NCBI GenBank assembly: GCA_963835375.1
Contig: CAWIGB010000013.1
Coordinates: forward strand, 248,001 to 312,000
From: Salinisphaera sp963835375
GTDB lineage: Bacteria; Pseudomonadota; Gammaproteobacteria; Nevskiales; Salinisphaeraceae
Direction of reading: 5' to 3'
Length of the DNA stretch: 64,000 nucleotides
Below are positions 47,697 to 56,321 of this stretch, piece by piece (positions within the stretch are counted from its first letter, which is position 1; each line of letters starts with the position of its first letter). Under the pieces are notes generated by a model. That model worked only from the letters and a program-made list of their open reading frames with translations. It did not search any database and had not been told where the DNA came from. Both the position numbers and the translations under genes were made by a program.

Positions 47697-49781
47697 TCAT
47701 AGATACACTCCCTTGCCGGCCTGCTCGATCGGGCCGAGATCCGGCGAGTGCGCGTCGCGATGGCGGAAGAACTGTTTTTCGTGTTCCTCGACATCGGCGG
47801 CCGGAATCGTGTATTCGGTGTCGTCGATGAAACTGCGCAGCACCAGCAGACCGATCACCCCGGCAAAGCTCAGCGCGCCCAGCCACCAGATCCGCCAGAC
47901 CATGGCAAAACCGAACACGAAGGTCGCACCGGCCATGAGAAACGGAATGGCGGTGTTCTTCGGCATCTCGATATCGACATAGCGTTCGGGGCGCGCCCGG
48001 ACGTGGCCTTCGGCCCGCCGCCACGCCCATTCGTCGCGCTGGTGGATATGCGGGGTCACCGCGAAGTTGTAGAACGGAACCGGCGAATGGGCGAGCCACT
48101 CGACGCTGCGCTCGCCGCTCCAGACCTCGCCGTCGCCGATCAGATGCACGCCTTTCGCGCGGTCGCGGATGCTCATGTAGAACTGCTTGAACTGGTAGAA
48201 CGCCGCGATGCAGAACATGAACATGCCGGCTTCCTGGATATAGAAGAACGGCCGCAGCTCCGGCCGCGAGATATAGCTCAGCCGTCGCGTCATGCCCATC
48301 AGCCCCAGGCCGTACATCGGAATGAACACCAGCGCGGCCCCGGCCACCCAGAACCAGAACACCTTCTTGCCGATGGTCGGATCCAGCTTGAAGCCGAAGA
48401 TCTTGGGGAACCAGTAGGTGATGGCCGCGAACTCGGCGAACACGGTCACCATGACCATGTTGTGGAAGTGGGCGATCACGAACACGCTGTTGTGCATTTC
48501 GTAATCGGCCGGGACCATCGCAAGAATCACGCCCGACAGGCCGCCGATCGGCAACAGGAACAACACGCCGGTCGCCCACAGCATGGGCGGCTCGAAGTGC
48601 AGCCGGCCGCGGCACATGGTGAAGATCCAGTTGAACAGCTTCACCCCGGTAGGGATGCCCACCAGCATGGTCGCGATGCCGAAATAGGTGTTCACGCCCG
48701 GGCCCTGGCCCATCACGAAGAAGTGATGCAGCCAGACCGTCCACGACACCCCGCCGATGGCGAAGGTTGCGAGCACCATGGTGGTGAACCCGAACAACTG
48801 CTTGTGCGAGAAGTTGGCAACGATCTCGGAGACCACGCCGAACGGCAGCAGGATCAGGAAATAGACTTCCGGGTGGCCCCACATCCAGAACAGATTCTTG
48901 TAGAGCATCAGATCGCCGCCGAGGCCGGCGGTGAAGAAATGCGTGCCGACGTAGCGATCCAGCGTGAGCAGGCTGACGACCACGGTCAGGATGGGGAACG
49001 CCGTGATGCCGATGATGCTCATCGACAGCGAAGTCCAGGAGAAGATCGGCAGCTTGCCCCAGGTCATGCCGGGCGCACGCATCTTCACGATCGTGGCGAC
49101 GATATTGATCGCGCCTATGGTCGTGCCTATCCCGCTGATCTGTAACGCCCATAACCAGTAATCGACACCCACGCCCGGACTGTAGGCGAGCTCCGACAAC
49201 GGCGTGAGGCCGACCCAGCCGGCATGCGAGAACTCGCCGAGAAACAGCGACAGCATGACAAGCGCGGCACCGACCGCCGTCAGGTACAGGCCGATCGAAT
49301 TGAGAAACGGATAGGCCATGTCGCGGGCGCCGATCTGCAGCGGCGCGATGATGTTCATCATGCCGATCAGCATCGGCGTGACCGCGAACAGGATCATGAT
49401 CGTGCCGTGACTGCCGTAGACCTGATCGAAATGGAACGGCGGCAGATAACCGTGGCTGGCATCCAGGAAACCGGCCGTGTGCGGGCCGGCCGCCATCGCC
49501 TGTTGTGCACGGATCATCACCGCATCGACGAAGCCGCGGAACAGCATCACCGCGCCCATGATCATGTACATCAGCCCGATCTTCTTGTGATCGAGCGTGG
49601 TGACCCATTCGCGCCAGAGATAGCCCCACCACCCGAGCCGGGTGATGCCCGCGACGATGGTCAGGCCCACGGCGCAGGCGAATACGAACGCACCGACGAT
49701 GATCGGGTTGTCGTAGGGCACCCAGTCCATCGACAGGCGACCGAGCCAGAAACTGTAGTGGCCCTGAAGCGGAACTAGCAT
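47697..49781 (-). CDS. cyoB: Cytochrome o ubiquinol oxidase subunit I (heme-copper catalytic subunit)
   Basis: 694 residues, the catalytic subunit that reduces O2 and pumps protons. Heme and copper ligands are visible: FHFDQVYGSHGTIMILFAV (heme b His), MWGHPEVYFLILLPFG (CuB His crosslinked to Tyr), VWLHHFFVMGQG (two CuB His) and FVIAHFHNMVMVTVFAE (heme b and heme o3 His). The N-terminal VTTLDHKKIGLMYMIMGAVM and C-terminal soluble stretch fit CyoB. It follows cyoA after 31 bases. Confidence 0.97.
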   Translation of the reverse strand: MLVPLQGHYSFWLGRLSMDWVPYDNPIIVGAFVFACAVGLTIVAGITRLGWWGYLWREWVTTLDHKKIGLMYMIMGAVMLFRGFVDAVMIRAQQAMAAGPHTAGFLDASHGYLPPFHFDQVYGSHGTIMILFAVTPMLIGMMNIIAPLQIGARDMAYPFLNSIGLYLTAVGAALVMLSLFLGEFSHAGWVGLTPLSELAYSPGVGVDYWLWALQISGIGTTIGAINIVATIVKMRAPGMTWGKLPIFSWTSLSMSIIGITAFPILTVVVSLLTLDRYVGTHFFTAGLGGDLMLYKNLFWMWGHPEVYFLILLPFGVVSEIVANFSHKQLFGFTTMVLATFAIGGVSWTVWLHHFFVMGQGPGVNTYFGIATMLVGIPTGVKLFNWIFTMCRGRLHFEPPMLWATGVLFLLPIGGLSGVILAMVPADYEMHNSVFVIAHFHNMVMVTVFAEFAAITYWFPKIFGFKLDPTIGKKVFWFWVAGAALVFIPMYGLGLMGMTRRLSYISRPELRPFFYIQEAGMFMFCIAAFYQFKQFYMSIRDRAKGVHLIGDGEVWSGERSVEWLAHSPVPFYNFAVTPHIHQRDEWAWRRAEGHVRARPERYVDIEMPKNTAIPFLMAGATFVFGFAMVWRIWWLGALSFAGVIGLLVLRSFIDDTEYTIPAADVEEHEKQFFRHRDAHSPDLGPIEQAGKGVYL

Positions 49782-49812
49782 GATGTCGAATCCTGCAGCC
49801 GTTCAAAAATGC

Positions 49813-50784
49813 TCATTTCATCTTCTTCCCGGCGAACAGATGGGTCGGGTAGACCTTGCCTGCCCGCACTTCGTCGATGACGTGGTCGAACAGCCCCGGC
49901 GCGACCGCAGAGAAGTACTGCGGCTTGCCCTCGGTATCGATGGTCGGCTGGGCCAGCTGTTCATAGCGCGCATCGGTCAGGTGATCCGGCGATGCCTGGG
50001 CCTTGGCGACCCAGCGCTTGAACGCGGCGGGCGTGACCACGTGGGTCTTGAAACGCATCCACGAAAAACCGGCGCCGCTCTGGGCGGCCGAGAAGCCGGT
50101 GTAGGTCCCGCGTTCATCAGCCTGGAGCAGCTGCTGGGTGTGCATGCCGGGCATGACATAGATCTGGCCGGCGAGACGCGGAATGAAGAACGAGTTGGTC
50201 ACGGTCGCCGAGGTCAGATGAAAGCGCACCGGCCGGTTCACCGGCAGCTCCAGCGTATGCAGGGTGGCGATATGCTGGTTCGGATAGACGAACAGCCAGC
50301 GCCAATCCAGCGAGATCACGTCGATGGTGAGCGCCGGCTGGCTCGATGCGCCCGCCTGATCCTCGATGGCGCCCGGATGATAGGGATCGCTTGCCTGGGT
50401 GCCGGTGTAGACGAAATAGCCGAGCAGGCCGACCGCGATGAGCGGAATGCCCCACATGCCGATCTCGAGCCCGATCGAACGCGACCAGGTGGGCGCATAG
50501 CCCGCCTTGGTGTTGCTCGCGCGGTAGCGCCGCAGAAAGATGATCGTCAGCACGATCGTGGGGATCACGATCGCGGACATGATGATGGCGTCGACGATCA
50601 GCGTGTAGCGCTCGGCTCTTGCCACCGGCCCGGCCGGATCCAGCGTCAGAAACAGTGAATCGGCCGCCGCGGGCAGGCTCAGAATCGCCAGCATGAGGGC
50701 GCTCAAGGCCTGGGTCATGCGGCGCCCGGGGCGCCGGCCTCGCCCGATCGACGCGTTGACGAGCGCAGCGTTTTCCTTCGACAT
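49813..50784 (-). CDS. cyoA: Cytochrome o ubiquinol oxidase subunit II, without a lipobox
   Basis: 323 residues. Two membrane segments, a signal-like one ending LSLPAAADS and TLIVDAIIMSAIVIPTIVL, then the cupredoxin-like domain with IDVISLDWRWLFVYPNQHIA and QIYVMPGMHTQQLLQ, and a C-terminal CyoA extension. The copper ligands of true cytochrome c oxidases are absent, as expected for a quinol oxidase. CyoA is normally a lipoprotein, but no Cys follows the signal; AAA-D suggests cleavage by signal peptidase I. GAGGG five bases before ATG 50784 fixes the start. No cyoE lies in the window. Confidence 0.93.
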   Translation of the reverse strand: MSKENAALVNASIGRGRRPGRRMTQALSALMLAILSLPAAADSLFLTLDPAGPVARAERYTLIVDAIIMSAIVIPTIVLTIIFLRRYRASNTKAGYAPTWSRSIGLEIGMWGIPLIAVGLLGYFVYTGTQASDPYHPGAIEDQAGASSQPALTIDVISLDWRWLFVYPNQHIATLHTLELPVNRPVRFHLTSATVTNSFFIPRLAGQIYVMPGMHTQQLLQADERGTYTGFSAAQSGAGFSWMRFKTHVVTPAAFKRWVAKAQASPDHLTDARYEQLAQPTIDTEGKPQYFSAVAPGLFDHVIDEVRAGKVYPTHLFAGKKMK

Positions 50785-50978
50785 CCAGTCCCTCGTGTAG
50801 ATCGCGAGCACGACGCGTGGGCGGCCAGCGCCCGCCGCATACCGGTACCGTGGGCTACAGTAATACCCAAGCACACCGCAGGCATCGGGTTTTATCCGGA
50901 CACGCCAGCACTTACAGCGGGATGGACCATCAGTTGCGCGCGTGATAACCGGGTGTCCGGCAGCGCGCGCGGCGGTGC

Positions 50979-51000
50979 CCCGGGCGCGATCGCGCCCGGG
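50979..51000. other. Perfect 22-bp palindrome
   Basis: The sequence is fully self-complementary about 50989/50990, with half-site CCCGGGCGCGA. It starts 19 bases past the stop of the binding-protein gene (51019). In RNA it would form a stem, but no T-run follows on either strand, so it is either a non-canonical terminator or a protein-binding site. Confidence 0.6.
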
Positions 51001-51018
51001 AACACGGGAAGCGTTCGG

Positions 51019-51960
51019 CTAACTACCGAAGCTCTTGTGATAGGCGTCGATCGCCGAACCGCCATCGGCCGTTTTCACGCCGGTCAGCCACTTTTCGACC
51101 GTCTTGGGATGCGCGGCCAGCCACTTGTGCGCAACATCCGACATGTCGCCCTTCTTGTAGCTGTAGTTGTAGATCCAGCGGCTCTGGGTCTTGGCCGGCA
51201 CGTGGATATGCCCGAGCAGCGTGGTGACGTTGTCGTTGTCCAGCTTGGCCGAGACCAGCGTGAGCACATCGCTCTTGATGCCCGCGATCGGGCTGCCGCT
51301 CTTGTCCTTCAGATAATGGATATGGAACTTGATGTTCATCCAGTGCGGACGCCAGCCAAGAAACACCATCGGGCTCTTCTTCGGCTCCGAATGCTTGAGT
51401 TCGGCCAGCATCGCGGCGGTGCTGCTGGGCACCATCCGGTACTTGCCGAGGCCCTCGTAGTTGTCCTTGACTGCCTTGGAGATCGCCTGATCCATGGCGC
51501 TGCCGGCCTCGATGCCGTAGATCTTGTGATCGAACATCTTCGGGTGCGCGGCCAGATCCTTGATCGAGTGGATGCCCTTGTTCCACACGTAATCCGGCAC
51601 GGCCAGGCCTTCGATGGCACCGGACAGGTTGGAGCCCAGTTTGATCACCTGCTTCTTCTTGACCAGCGGGCCCAGCATGTCCTTCTGCGCGGGCAGCCAG
51701 GCGCCCATGAAGACATCGGTATTGCCATCCGTCAGCCCGCGATAGATGAACGGCAGCCCGACATTCTGGGTCTTGGTCTGATAGCCGAGTGTGCCGAGCA
51801 GCTGCTCGGCGATCTCGGTCTTGACCGATACACCCGGCCACGGCGGCACGCCGAAGCTGATGGTCGGCGCGCTGGCGGCCTGTGCAAGTGTGGTGCCGGC
51901 CATGATCAGGCCGGCCGTGGCGGCCGCGCGAGCAAGCCATGCGGATGTCGATTTCGTCAT
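51019..51960 (-). CDS. Glycine betaine/proline-type ABC transporter substrate-binding protein (orphan)
   Basis: 313 residues with a signal peptide ending AQAAS. ISFGVPPWPGVSVKTEIAEQ and GNTDVFMGAWLPAQKDMLGP match the ProX/OpuAC/ChoX fold; the aromatic residues that form the quaternary-amine cage appear as W in PPWPG, GAWLP and FLGWRPHWMN. GGGGGACTT precedes the ATG. No permease or ATPase gene is adjacent, so it must share a transporter elsewhere. Betaine uptake fits a salt-adapted cell; ligand inferred. Confidence 0.9.
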   Translation of the reverse strand: MTKSTSAWLARAAATAGLIMAGTTLAQAASAPTISFGVPPWPGVSVKTEIAEQLLGTLGYQTKTQNVGLPFIYRGLTDGNTDVFMGAWLPAQKDMLGPLVKKKQVIKLGSNLSGAIEGLAVPDYVWNKGIHSIKDLAAHPKMFDHKIYGIEAGSAMDQAISKAVKDNYEGLGKYRMVPSSTAAMLAELKHSEPKKSPMVFLGWRPHWMNIKFHIHYLKDKSGSPIAGIKSDVLTLVSAKLDNDNVTTLLGHIHVPAKTQSRWIYNYSYKKGDMSDVAHKWLAAHPKTVEKWLTGVKTADGGSAIDAYHKSFGS

Positions 51961-52051
51961 TCAAGTCCCCCGGGCGCCGCCTGGCGCCTCTTTCTGATAT
52001 GAGCATCGACGAGGGCGCATGCAACGTACGTGCCCGGCCGCCCGGGCCGGT

Positions 52052-52910
52052 CTAACGGACGATCAGCAGCGGTACCTCGGCGCGACGAATCATATCAGTC
52101 GTCGTGCTGCCGACCAGCAGCTGGCGGATCCGGGTGTGGCCGTAGGCGCCCATCACCATCAGATCCAGCCCGTGCCGACGCTGATAATCGTGCAGCGCCG
52201 GCTCGACGTCGCCCTCGATCACGGCCGTGGTCAGCCGCGCGCCGGCGTTCTCCAGCGTTCTCGCTGCCGCATCGATCTGGCGCCGGCGCTCGCTCGTTGG
52301 GCGTCCCCACATAGACCAGATGCACCTCGACCTCCGCCAGCAGCGGCGTGGCGACAGCACGCTCGATCACCCGCTGGCCGGTCTTGCTGCCATCGAAGGC
52401 GATCAGTACGCGCTCGGGCGGCGTGAAGCTCTGATTGGTGACCAGAATCGGGCAGGAGACACCACGGATCACGCGCTCGAGATTGGAGCCCAGATGATCG
52501 TCGTCGCCCGCGGATTCGCCCCGCTTGCCGATGGCCAGCAGACGGATCTCGTCGTCCATGCTGTGCAAGGCATCGACCAGTTCGCCGTTGCGCTGGCGGG
52601 TGGTCGGCTCGGGCCGGCCGGCTTCGGTGGCTCGTCGACGCGCCGAATCCAGAAAATCCCGGCCGCGCTCGCGCGCCAGACGGGCCCGCTGGCCATCGAG
52701 TTCGGCGAGTTCGGTCAACAGATGCTCGCGCGTGCCCAGGCCGATCTGCCCGGAGTAATCGGTGGCCGCGGCATGCTTGCGGCGGCTGATCACATTGACG
52801 AAGGCCAGCGGCGCATCGAGCTTGCCGGCGGCCCAGATGGCGGCATCGCAGGCGGCCGCGGCATAGGCCGAGCCGTCCACGCAGGCCGCGATCGTTCGTT
52901 CGTCGCTCAT
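52052..52910 (-). CDS. Universal stress protein, tandem UspA domains, frameshifted near 52293
   Basis: About 285 residues with two Usp domains. Domain 1: TIAACVDGSAYAAAACDAAI and VIRGVSCPILVTNQSF. Domain 2: RVLIAFDGSKTGQRVIERAV and, in another frame, DLMVMGAYGHTRIRQLLVGS with TTTDMIRRAEVPLLIVR. The GxxG-x9-GS ATP-binding motif is present in domain 2. One extra base near GAGCGAGCGCC explains the shift. GGGGAAACC precedes ATG 52910. It lies 17 bases downstream of sulP; SulP–Usp pairs are common, suggesting a linked role in anion or bicarbonate uptake. Confidence 0.88.
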
Positions 52911-52927
52911 GGTTTCCCCTTTTCGCA

Positions 52928-54415
52928 TCAGTGCTGCTCGAGCAGCTTCTCGGCGTCGGGCTTGTCGTGCACCGCCACCTTGTCGACCAGCGTCTTGCTG
53001 GCTTCGTTCATGCCCACGATATCGACGGCCGTGCCCTCACGCCGCATTCGAAGCACCACCCGGTCGAGTGCCTCGACGGCCGAGATATCCCAGAAATGAG
53101 CACGGTGCACGTCGATGGTCACCGCCGGCAAGGCCTCATCGAAATCGAAGGAATGACGGAAGGTGCTCGCCGAGGCGAAGAACACCTGGCCGGTGATCTC
53201 GTAGACCCGGCGCTCGCCGTCATCCTCGAGATGGCTGGTGATGTGCAGCAGGCGCCCGACCTTGTTGGCAAAGAACAGCCCGGAAAGCAGCACGCCCACG
53301 AATACGCCGATCGCCAGATTGCTGGTCGCGACCACGACCACCACCACCGTGATCATCACGATATTGGTGCTCATGGGATGCTTTCTCAGATCGCGGATCG
53401 ACTCCCAGGAGAACGTACCGATCGAGACCATGATCATCACCGCGGCCAGAGCCGCCATCGGGATCTGACCGACCCAGTCGGACAGGAACACCACCATGAC
53501 CAGCAGCACGATGCCGGCGGTGAGCGTGGACAACCGGGTACGGCCGCCCGATTTCACGTTGATCACGGTCTGGCCGATCATGCCGCAGCCGGCCATGCCG
53601 CCGATGAAACCGGTGCAGATGTTGGAAATACCCTGGCCGCGGCATTCCTGGTTCTTGTTGGAGCCGCTATCGGTGAGATCGTCGACGATGGTCGCCGTCA
53701 TCATCGACTCCATCAGCCCCACCACCGTCAGCGTCAGCGCATAGGGCGCGATGATGGTGAAGGTATGCCAGTTCCACGGGATGTCCGGCCAGATCAGGCT
53801 CGGCAGGCTGCCGGGCAGCTTGCCCATGTCGCCGACCGTATGGATATCGAAGTTGCCGTACATGTAGATGCCGGTCATCACCAGGATCGCGATCAGCGGC
53901 GACGGGAAGATACGCCCGATCACCGGTATGTAGGGGAACAGATAGATGATCGCCAGCGAACCCGCGGCCATCGCGTACACGATCCACGACACATTCGTCA
54001 GCTCGGGAATCTGTGCCCAGAAGATCAGGATCGCGAGCGCGTTCACGAAGCCGGTCACCACCGAGCGCGACACGAAGCGCATGTAGTTGGCCAGCCGCAG
54101 CGAACCGGCGATGAACTGGAAGATGCCGGTGAGGATCGTGGTCGCGAACAGATACTCCACGCCGTGCTGGGCCACGAGCGTGACCATGACCAGCGCCATG
54201 GAGCCGGTCGCCGCCGAAATCATGGCCGGGCGGCCGCCCACGAAGGCGTTGACGGTACAGATACAGAACGATGCATAGAGCCCGACCTTGGGGTCCACGC
54301 CGGCGATGATGGAAAACGCCAACGCTTCCGGTATCAGCGCCAGGGCCACCACGGTGCCCGACAGAAGATCGGCACGCACGTTGGAGAACCAGTGTTCTCG
54401 GATCAGTTGCAGCAT
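52928..54415 (-). CDS. SulP family anion transporter with STAS domain
   Basis: 496 residues. The N-terminal RADLLSGTVVALALIPEALA with FSIIAGVDPKVGLYASF is the SulP signature; about eleven to twelve membrane segments follow (GGMAGCGMIGQTVINVKSGG is a conserved loop). The C-terminal STAS domain (~residues 405-495) has TIDVHRAHFWDISAVEALD. Transports sulfate, bicarbonate or a related anion; the Usp partner is often found with bicarbonate-type SulPs. ATG 54415 has GGAAAAA upstream. A long hairpin covers its leader (54437-54502). Confidence 0.92.
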   Translation of the reverse strand: MLQLIREHWFSNVRADLLSGTVVALALIPEALAFSIIAGVDPKVGLYASFCICTVNAFVGGRPAMISAATGSMALVMVTLVAQHGVEYLFATTILTGIFQFIAGSLRLANYMRFVSRSVVTGFVNALAILIFWAQIPELTNVSWIVYAMAAGSLAIIYLFPYIPVIGRIFPSPLIAILVMTGIYMYGNFDIHTVGDMGKLPGSLPSLIWPDIPWNWHTFTIIAPYALTLTVVGLMESMMTATIVDDLTDSGSNKNQECRGQGISNICTGFIGGMAGCGMIGQTVINVKSGGRTRLSTLTAGIVLLVMVVFLSDWVGQIPMAALAAVMIMVSIGTFSWESIRDLRKHPMSTNIVMITVVVVVVATSNLAIGVFVGVLLSGLFFANKVGRLLHITSHLEDDGERRVYEITGQVFFASASTFRHSFDFDEALPAVTIDVHRAHFWDISAVEALDRVVLRMRREGTAVDIVGMNEASKTLVDKVAVHDKPDAEKLLEQH

Positions 54416-54436
54416 TAATTTTTCCAAACACAAATA

Positions 54437-54502
54437 GCCGCGTCAGGTGCGGCGGGTCACGCGTTCGTTTTCGTTCGCATGACCCGCCGCACCCGACGCG
54501 GC
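54437..54502 (-). promoter_or_regulatory. Long hairpin in the leader of sulP
   Basis: GCCGCGTC and GGTGCGGCGGGTCA (54437-54459) pair with TGACCCGCCGCACC and GACGCGGC (54480-54502), a 22-bp stem with one internal A/C mismatch and a 20-base loop. It ends 22 bases upstream of the sulP ATG. A leader structure this strong may affect transcription or translation of sulP; the mechanism is unknown. Confidence 0.55.
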
Positions 54503-54619
54503 GCAATATCGTCGATTCGGGGGTTTCGGTTCGCGCCGGCAAGCGCGAGGCGCGGATACTAACAGAAAGCCGGCCCGGCCTCACCCCCGGGCGCCCGGCG
54601 CCGGCCGCGCTGCGGCGGC

Positions 54620-54880
54620 TCAATCGGCGCGCGATCGGCCCTCGACGGGCGTCGGCGTGCCAGCGTCCGCCTCGGCGCGCATCGTCTTCGCCAGCACATG
54701 ACAGGGGTCGTCGTCGCCGGCATGGCGCAGTGCATGACGGATGCGTTCACGAGACAGGCCGAGATCGGCCAATTGCCGGTCATCCGCGTCGAGCAACGTA
54801 CGCAGCTGACGCCGGCAGGCACGACGATCGAGGGCACGCCGTATCCGGGCGATGAGTTGCAGCGGCGGCATCGCCGGCAT
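54620..54880 (-). CDS. DUF1127 domain-containing protein (YjiS-like)
   Basis: About 86 residues. The core RRALDRRACRRQLRTLLDAD with DRQLADLGLSRERI is the DUF1127 signature (R-rich helix, then DDRQLADIGLSR). Small DUF1127 proteins often bind RNA or act in metabolic regulation and are commonly near a divergent LysR gene, as here. The exact start is uncertain: ATG 54880 keeps the motif near the N-terminus; an upstream ATG at 54934 is also in frame. Confidence 0.8.
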   Translation of the reverse strand: MPAMPPLQLIARIRRALDRRACRRQLRTLLDADDRQLADLGLSRERIRHALRHAGDDDPCHVLAKTMRAEADAGTPTPVEGRSRAD

Positions 54881-55060
54881 GTACAGATCGGGGAAAGCGC
54901 GCGGAATTGGGTTGCGAGGACACGCGGCGCACATCGGGACATTGAATCGGATCCATCAGAGGTCTCGGTTCGAGTGGCCCGATCAAGACTGGCGCGCCCT
55001 ATTGATTCAATCCAGCAAAAAGAAATACATTGAGCTTTCAATATTTCTTAATCGATAGCC

Positions 55061-55945
55061 ATGTCGTCCACAGCCATGATGCCCGCACGCTCGCTCGACA
55101 CCGATGTATTGCGCAGCTTCGTGGCCATTGCCGAGGCCGGCAGCTTCACCGCCGCCGCGCGCCAGGTACACCGCACGCCCTCTGCATTGAGCATGCAGAT
55201 CAAGGGGCTGGAAACCACGCTCGAACAATCCCTGTTCGTACGCGAATCGCGTCGGGTACGAGTCACCGAGCACGGCGAACTGCTGCTGTCCTACGCTCGC
55301 CGCCTGTTGCAGCTCAACGCCGAGGCGGTCGCCCATTTCCTCGCCCCGGCGGTGGAAGGCCAGGTCACACTCGGCCTGCCCGACGACCTGAGCCGCGGCG
55401 TGCTGCCGAGTGCGCTCGGCCAGTTGGCACGTGATTATCCGCAGGTTCAGGTGAACGTGGTCACAGGCGGCAGCGCCGATCTGAGCGCGCGCGTGAACCA
55501 GGGCACCCTCGATCTGGCTCTGGTCACCGCAGGCAGCGTCGATGTCGAGGTGGACGTCCAGGCGATCGTGCATAACGAGCCGATGGCCTGGGCCGGGCTG
55601 CCGCAAGGCCGCGCGGCCCATCGCCGGCCGCTTCCGGTGGCGATCGCCAATCACGGCTGTGTCTGGCGCGCCAGCGCGCTGACCGCACTCGACGGCGCCG
55701 GCATCGATTACCGGATCGCCTACTCGAGTGAAAGCGGCGCCGGTCAGGGCGCGGCTGCCCTGGCCGATCTTGCGGTCGCGCCCCTGCCCCGCCGGCTTAT
55801 CGAGCCACCGTTGATGCCGCTCAACGAACTACCGGCCATGGCGGACACCCGGATCGCCCTGCTCGAAAAAACCGAGTGCAGCAGTGCCGCGCGCGCGCTC
55901 GCGGGGTGCCTGCGCGCGGCGTTCACGCCTCATCAGCGCAATTGA
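55061..55945 (+). CDS. LysR-family transcriptional regulator
   Basis: 294 residues. The N-terminal HTH is LDTDVLRSFVAIAEAGSFTA with AARQVHRTPSALSMQIKGLE and SRRVRVTEHGELLL. The C-terminal substrate-binding domain contains VTLGLPDDLSRGVLPSALGQ and GTLDLALVTAGSVDVEVD. Divergent from DUF1127 with a 180-base control region between, so that gene is its probable target. The end overlaps the convergent YbiI gene by thirteen bases. Confidence 0.92.
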   Translation: MSSTAMMPARSLDTDVLRSFVAIAEAGSFTAAARQVHRTPSALSMQIKGLETTLEQSLFVRESRRVRVTEHGELLLSYARRLLQLNAEAVAHFLAPAVEGQVTLGLPDDLSRGVLPSALGQLARDYPQVQVNVVTGGSADLSARVNQGTLDLALVTAGSVDVEVDVQAIVHNEPMAWAGLPQGRAAHRRPLPVAIANHGCVWRASALTALDGAGIDYRIAYSSESGAGQGAAALADLAVAPLPRRLIEPPLMPLNELPAMADTRIALLEKTECSSAARALAGCLRAAFTPHQRN

Positions 55946-56202
55946 CTGTCCTTGCTGGCTCGCCGGTTGAAACCGTCGGCCCTGCGCTCGTGCTCGTCCG
56001 CTTCGGCCTGACACGCAACGCACAACCGCACGCCGGGGATCAGCTCGCGGCGCCGTTCGGGTATCGGCTCGCCACATTCCTCGCAATGCGTGAGACTGGC
56101 ACCACCATGCGCCAGTTCGCGGCGCGCCTTGGCCACGGCGTCGTTGACGGTATCGTCGATCTGTTCCTGTACCGCGCCCTCACGGGCCCATCCACTGGCC
56201 AT
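55933..56202 (-). CDS. DksA/TraR C4-type zinc-finger protein (YbiI-like)
   Basis: 89 residues starting MASGWAREGAVQEQIDDTVN, with a zinc finger CEECGEPIPERRRELIPGVR and LCVACQ (four Cys), and the closing NRRASKDSQLR that is nearly identical to E. coli YbiI. The first ATG of the open frame (56247) is ignored because the MASGWA start is conserved. Members may bind the RNA polymerase secondary channel; YbiI's own role is not established. Convergent with lysR. Confidence 0.93.
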   Translation of the reverse strand: MASGWAREGAVQEQIDDTVNDAVAKARRELAHGGASLTHCEECGEPIPERRRELIPGVRLCVACQAEADEHERRADGFNRRASKDSQLR

Positions 56203-56321
56203 CGCATCCTCCGACGGATCCGGATCATGATTTGTAAATGGCATCACCGGGCCTGTTTTGCAAGCACCCCGCTATACTCGAACCGATGCAGCGATTGCCG
56301 CGACCATAGCCCGGGAAGCCG

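Noticed and set aside
56249..56261. Another end of the inverted-repeat element (GGGCCTGTTTTGC)
   Set aside because: Only about ten bases match and the rest of the element is absent; likely chance near a promoter.
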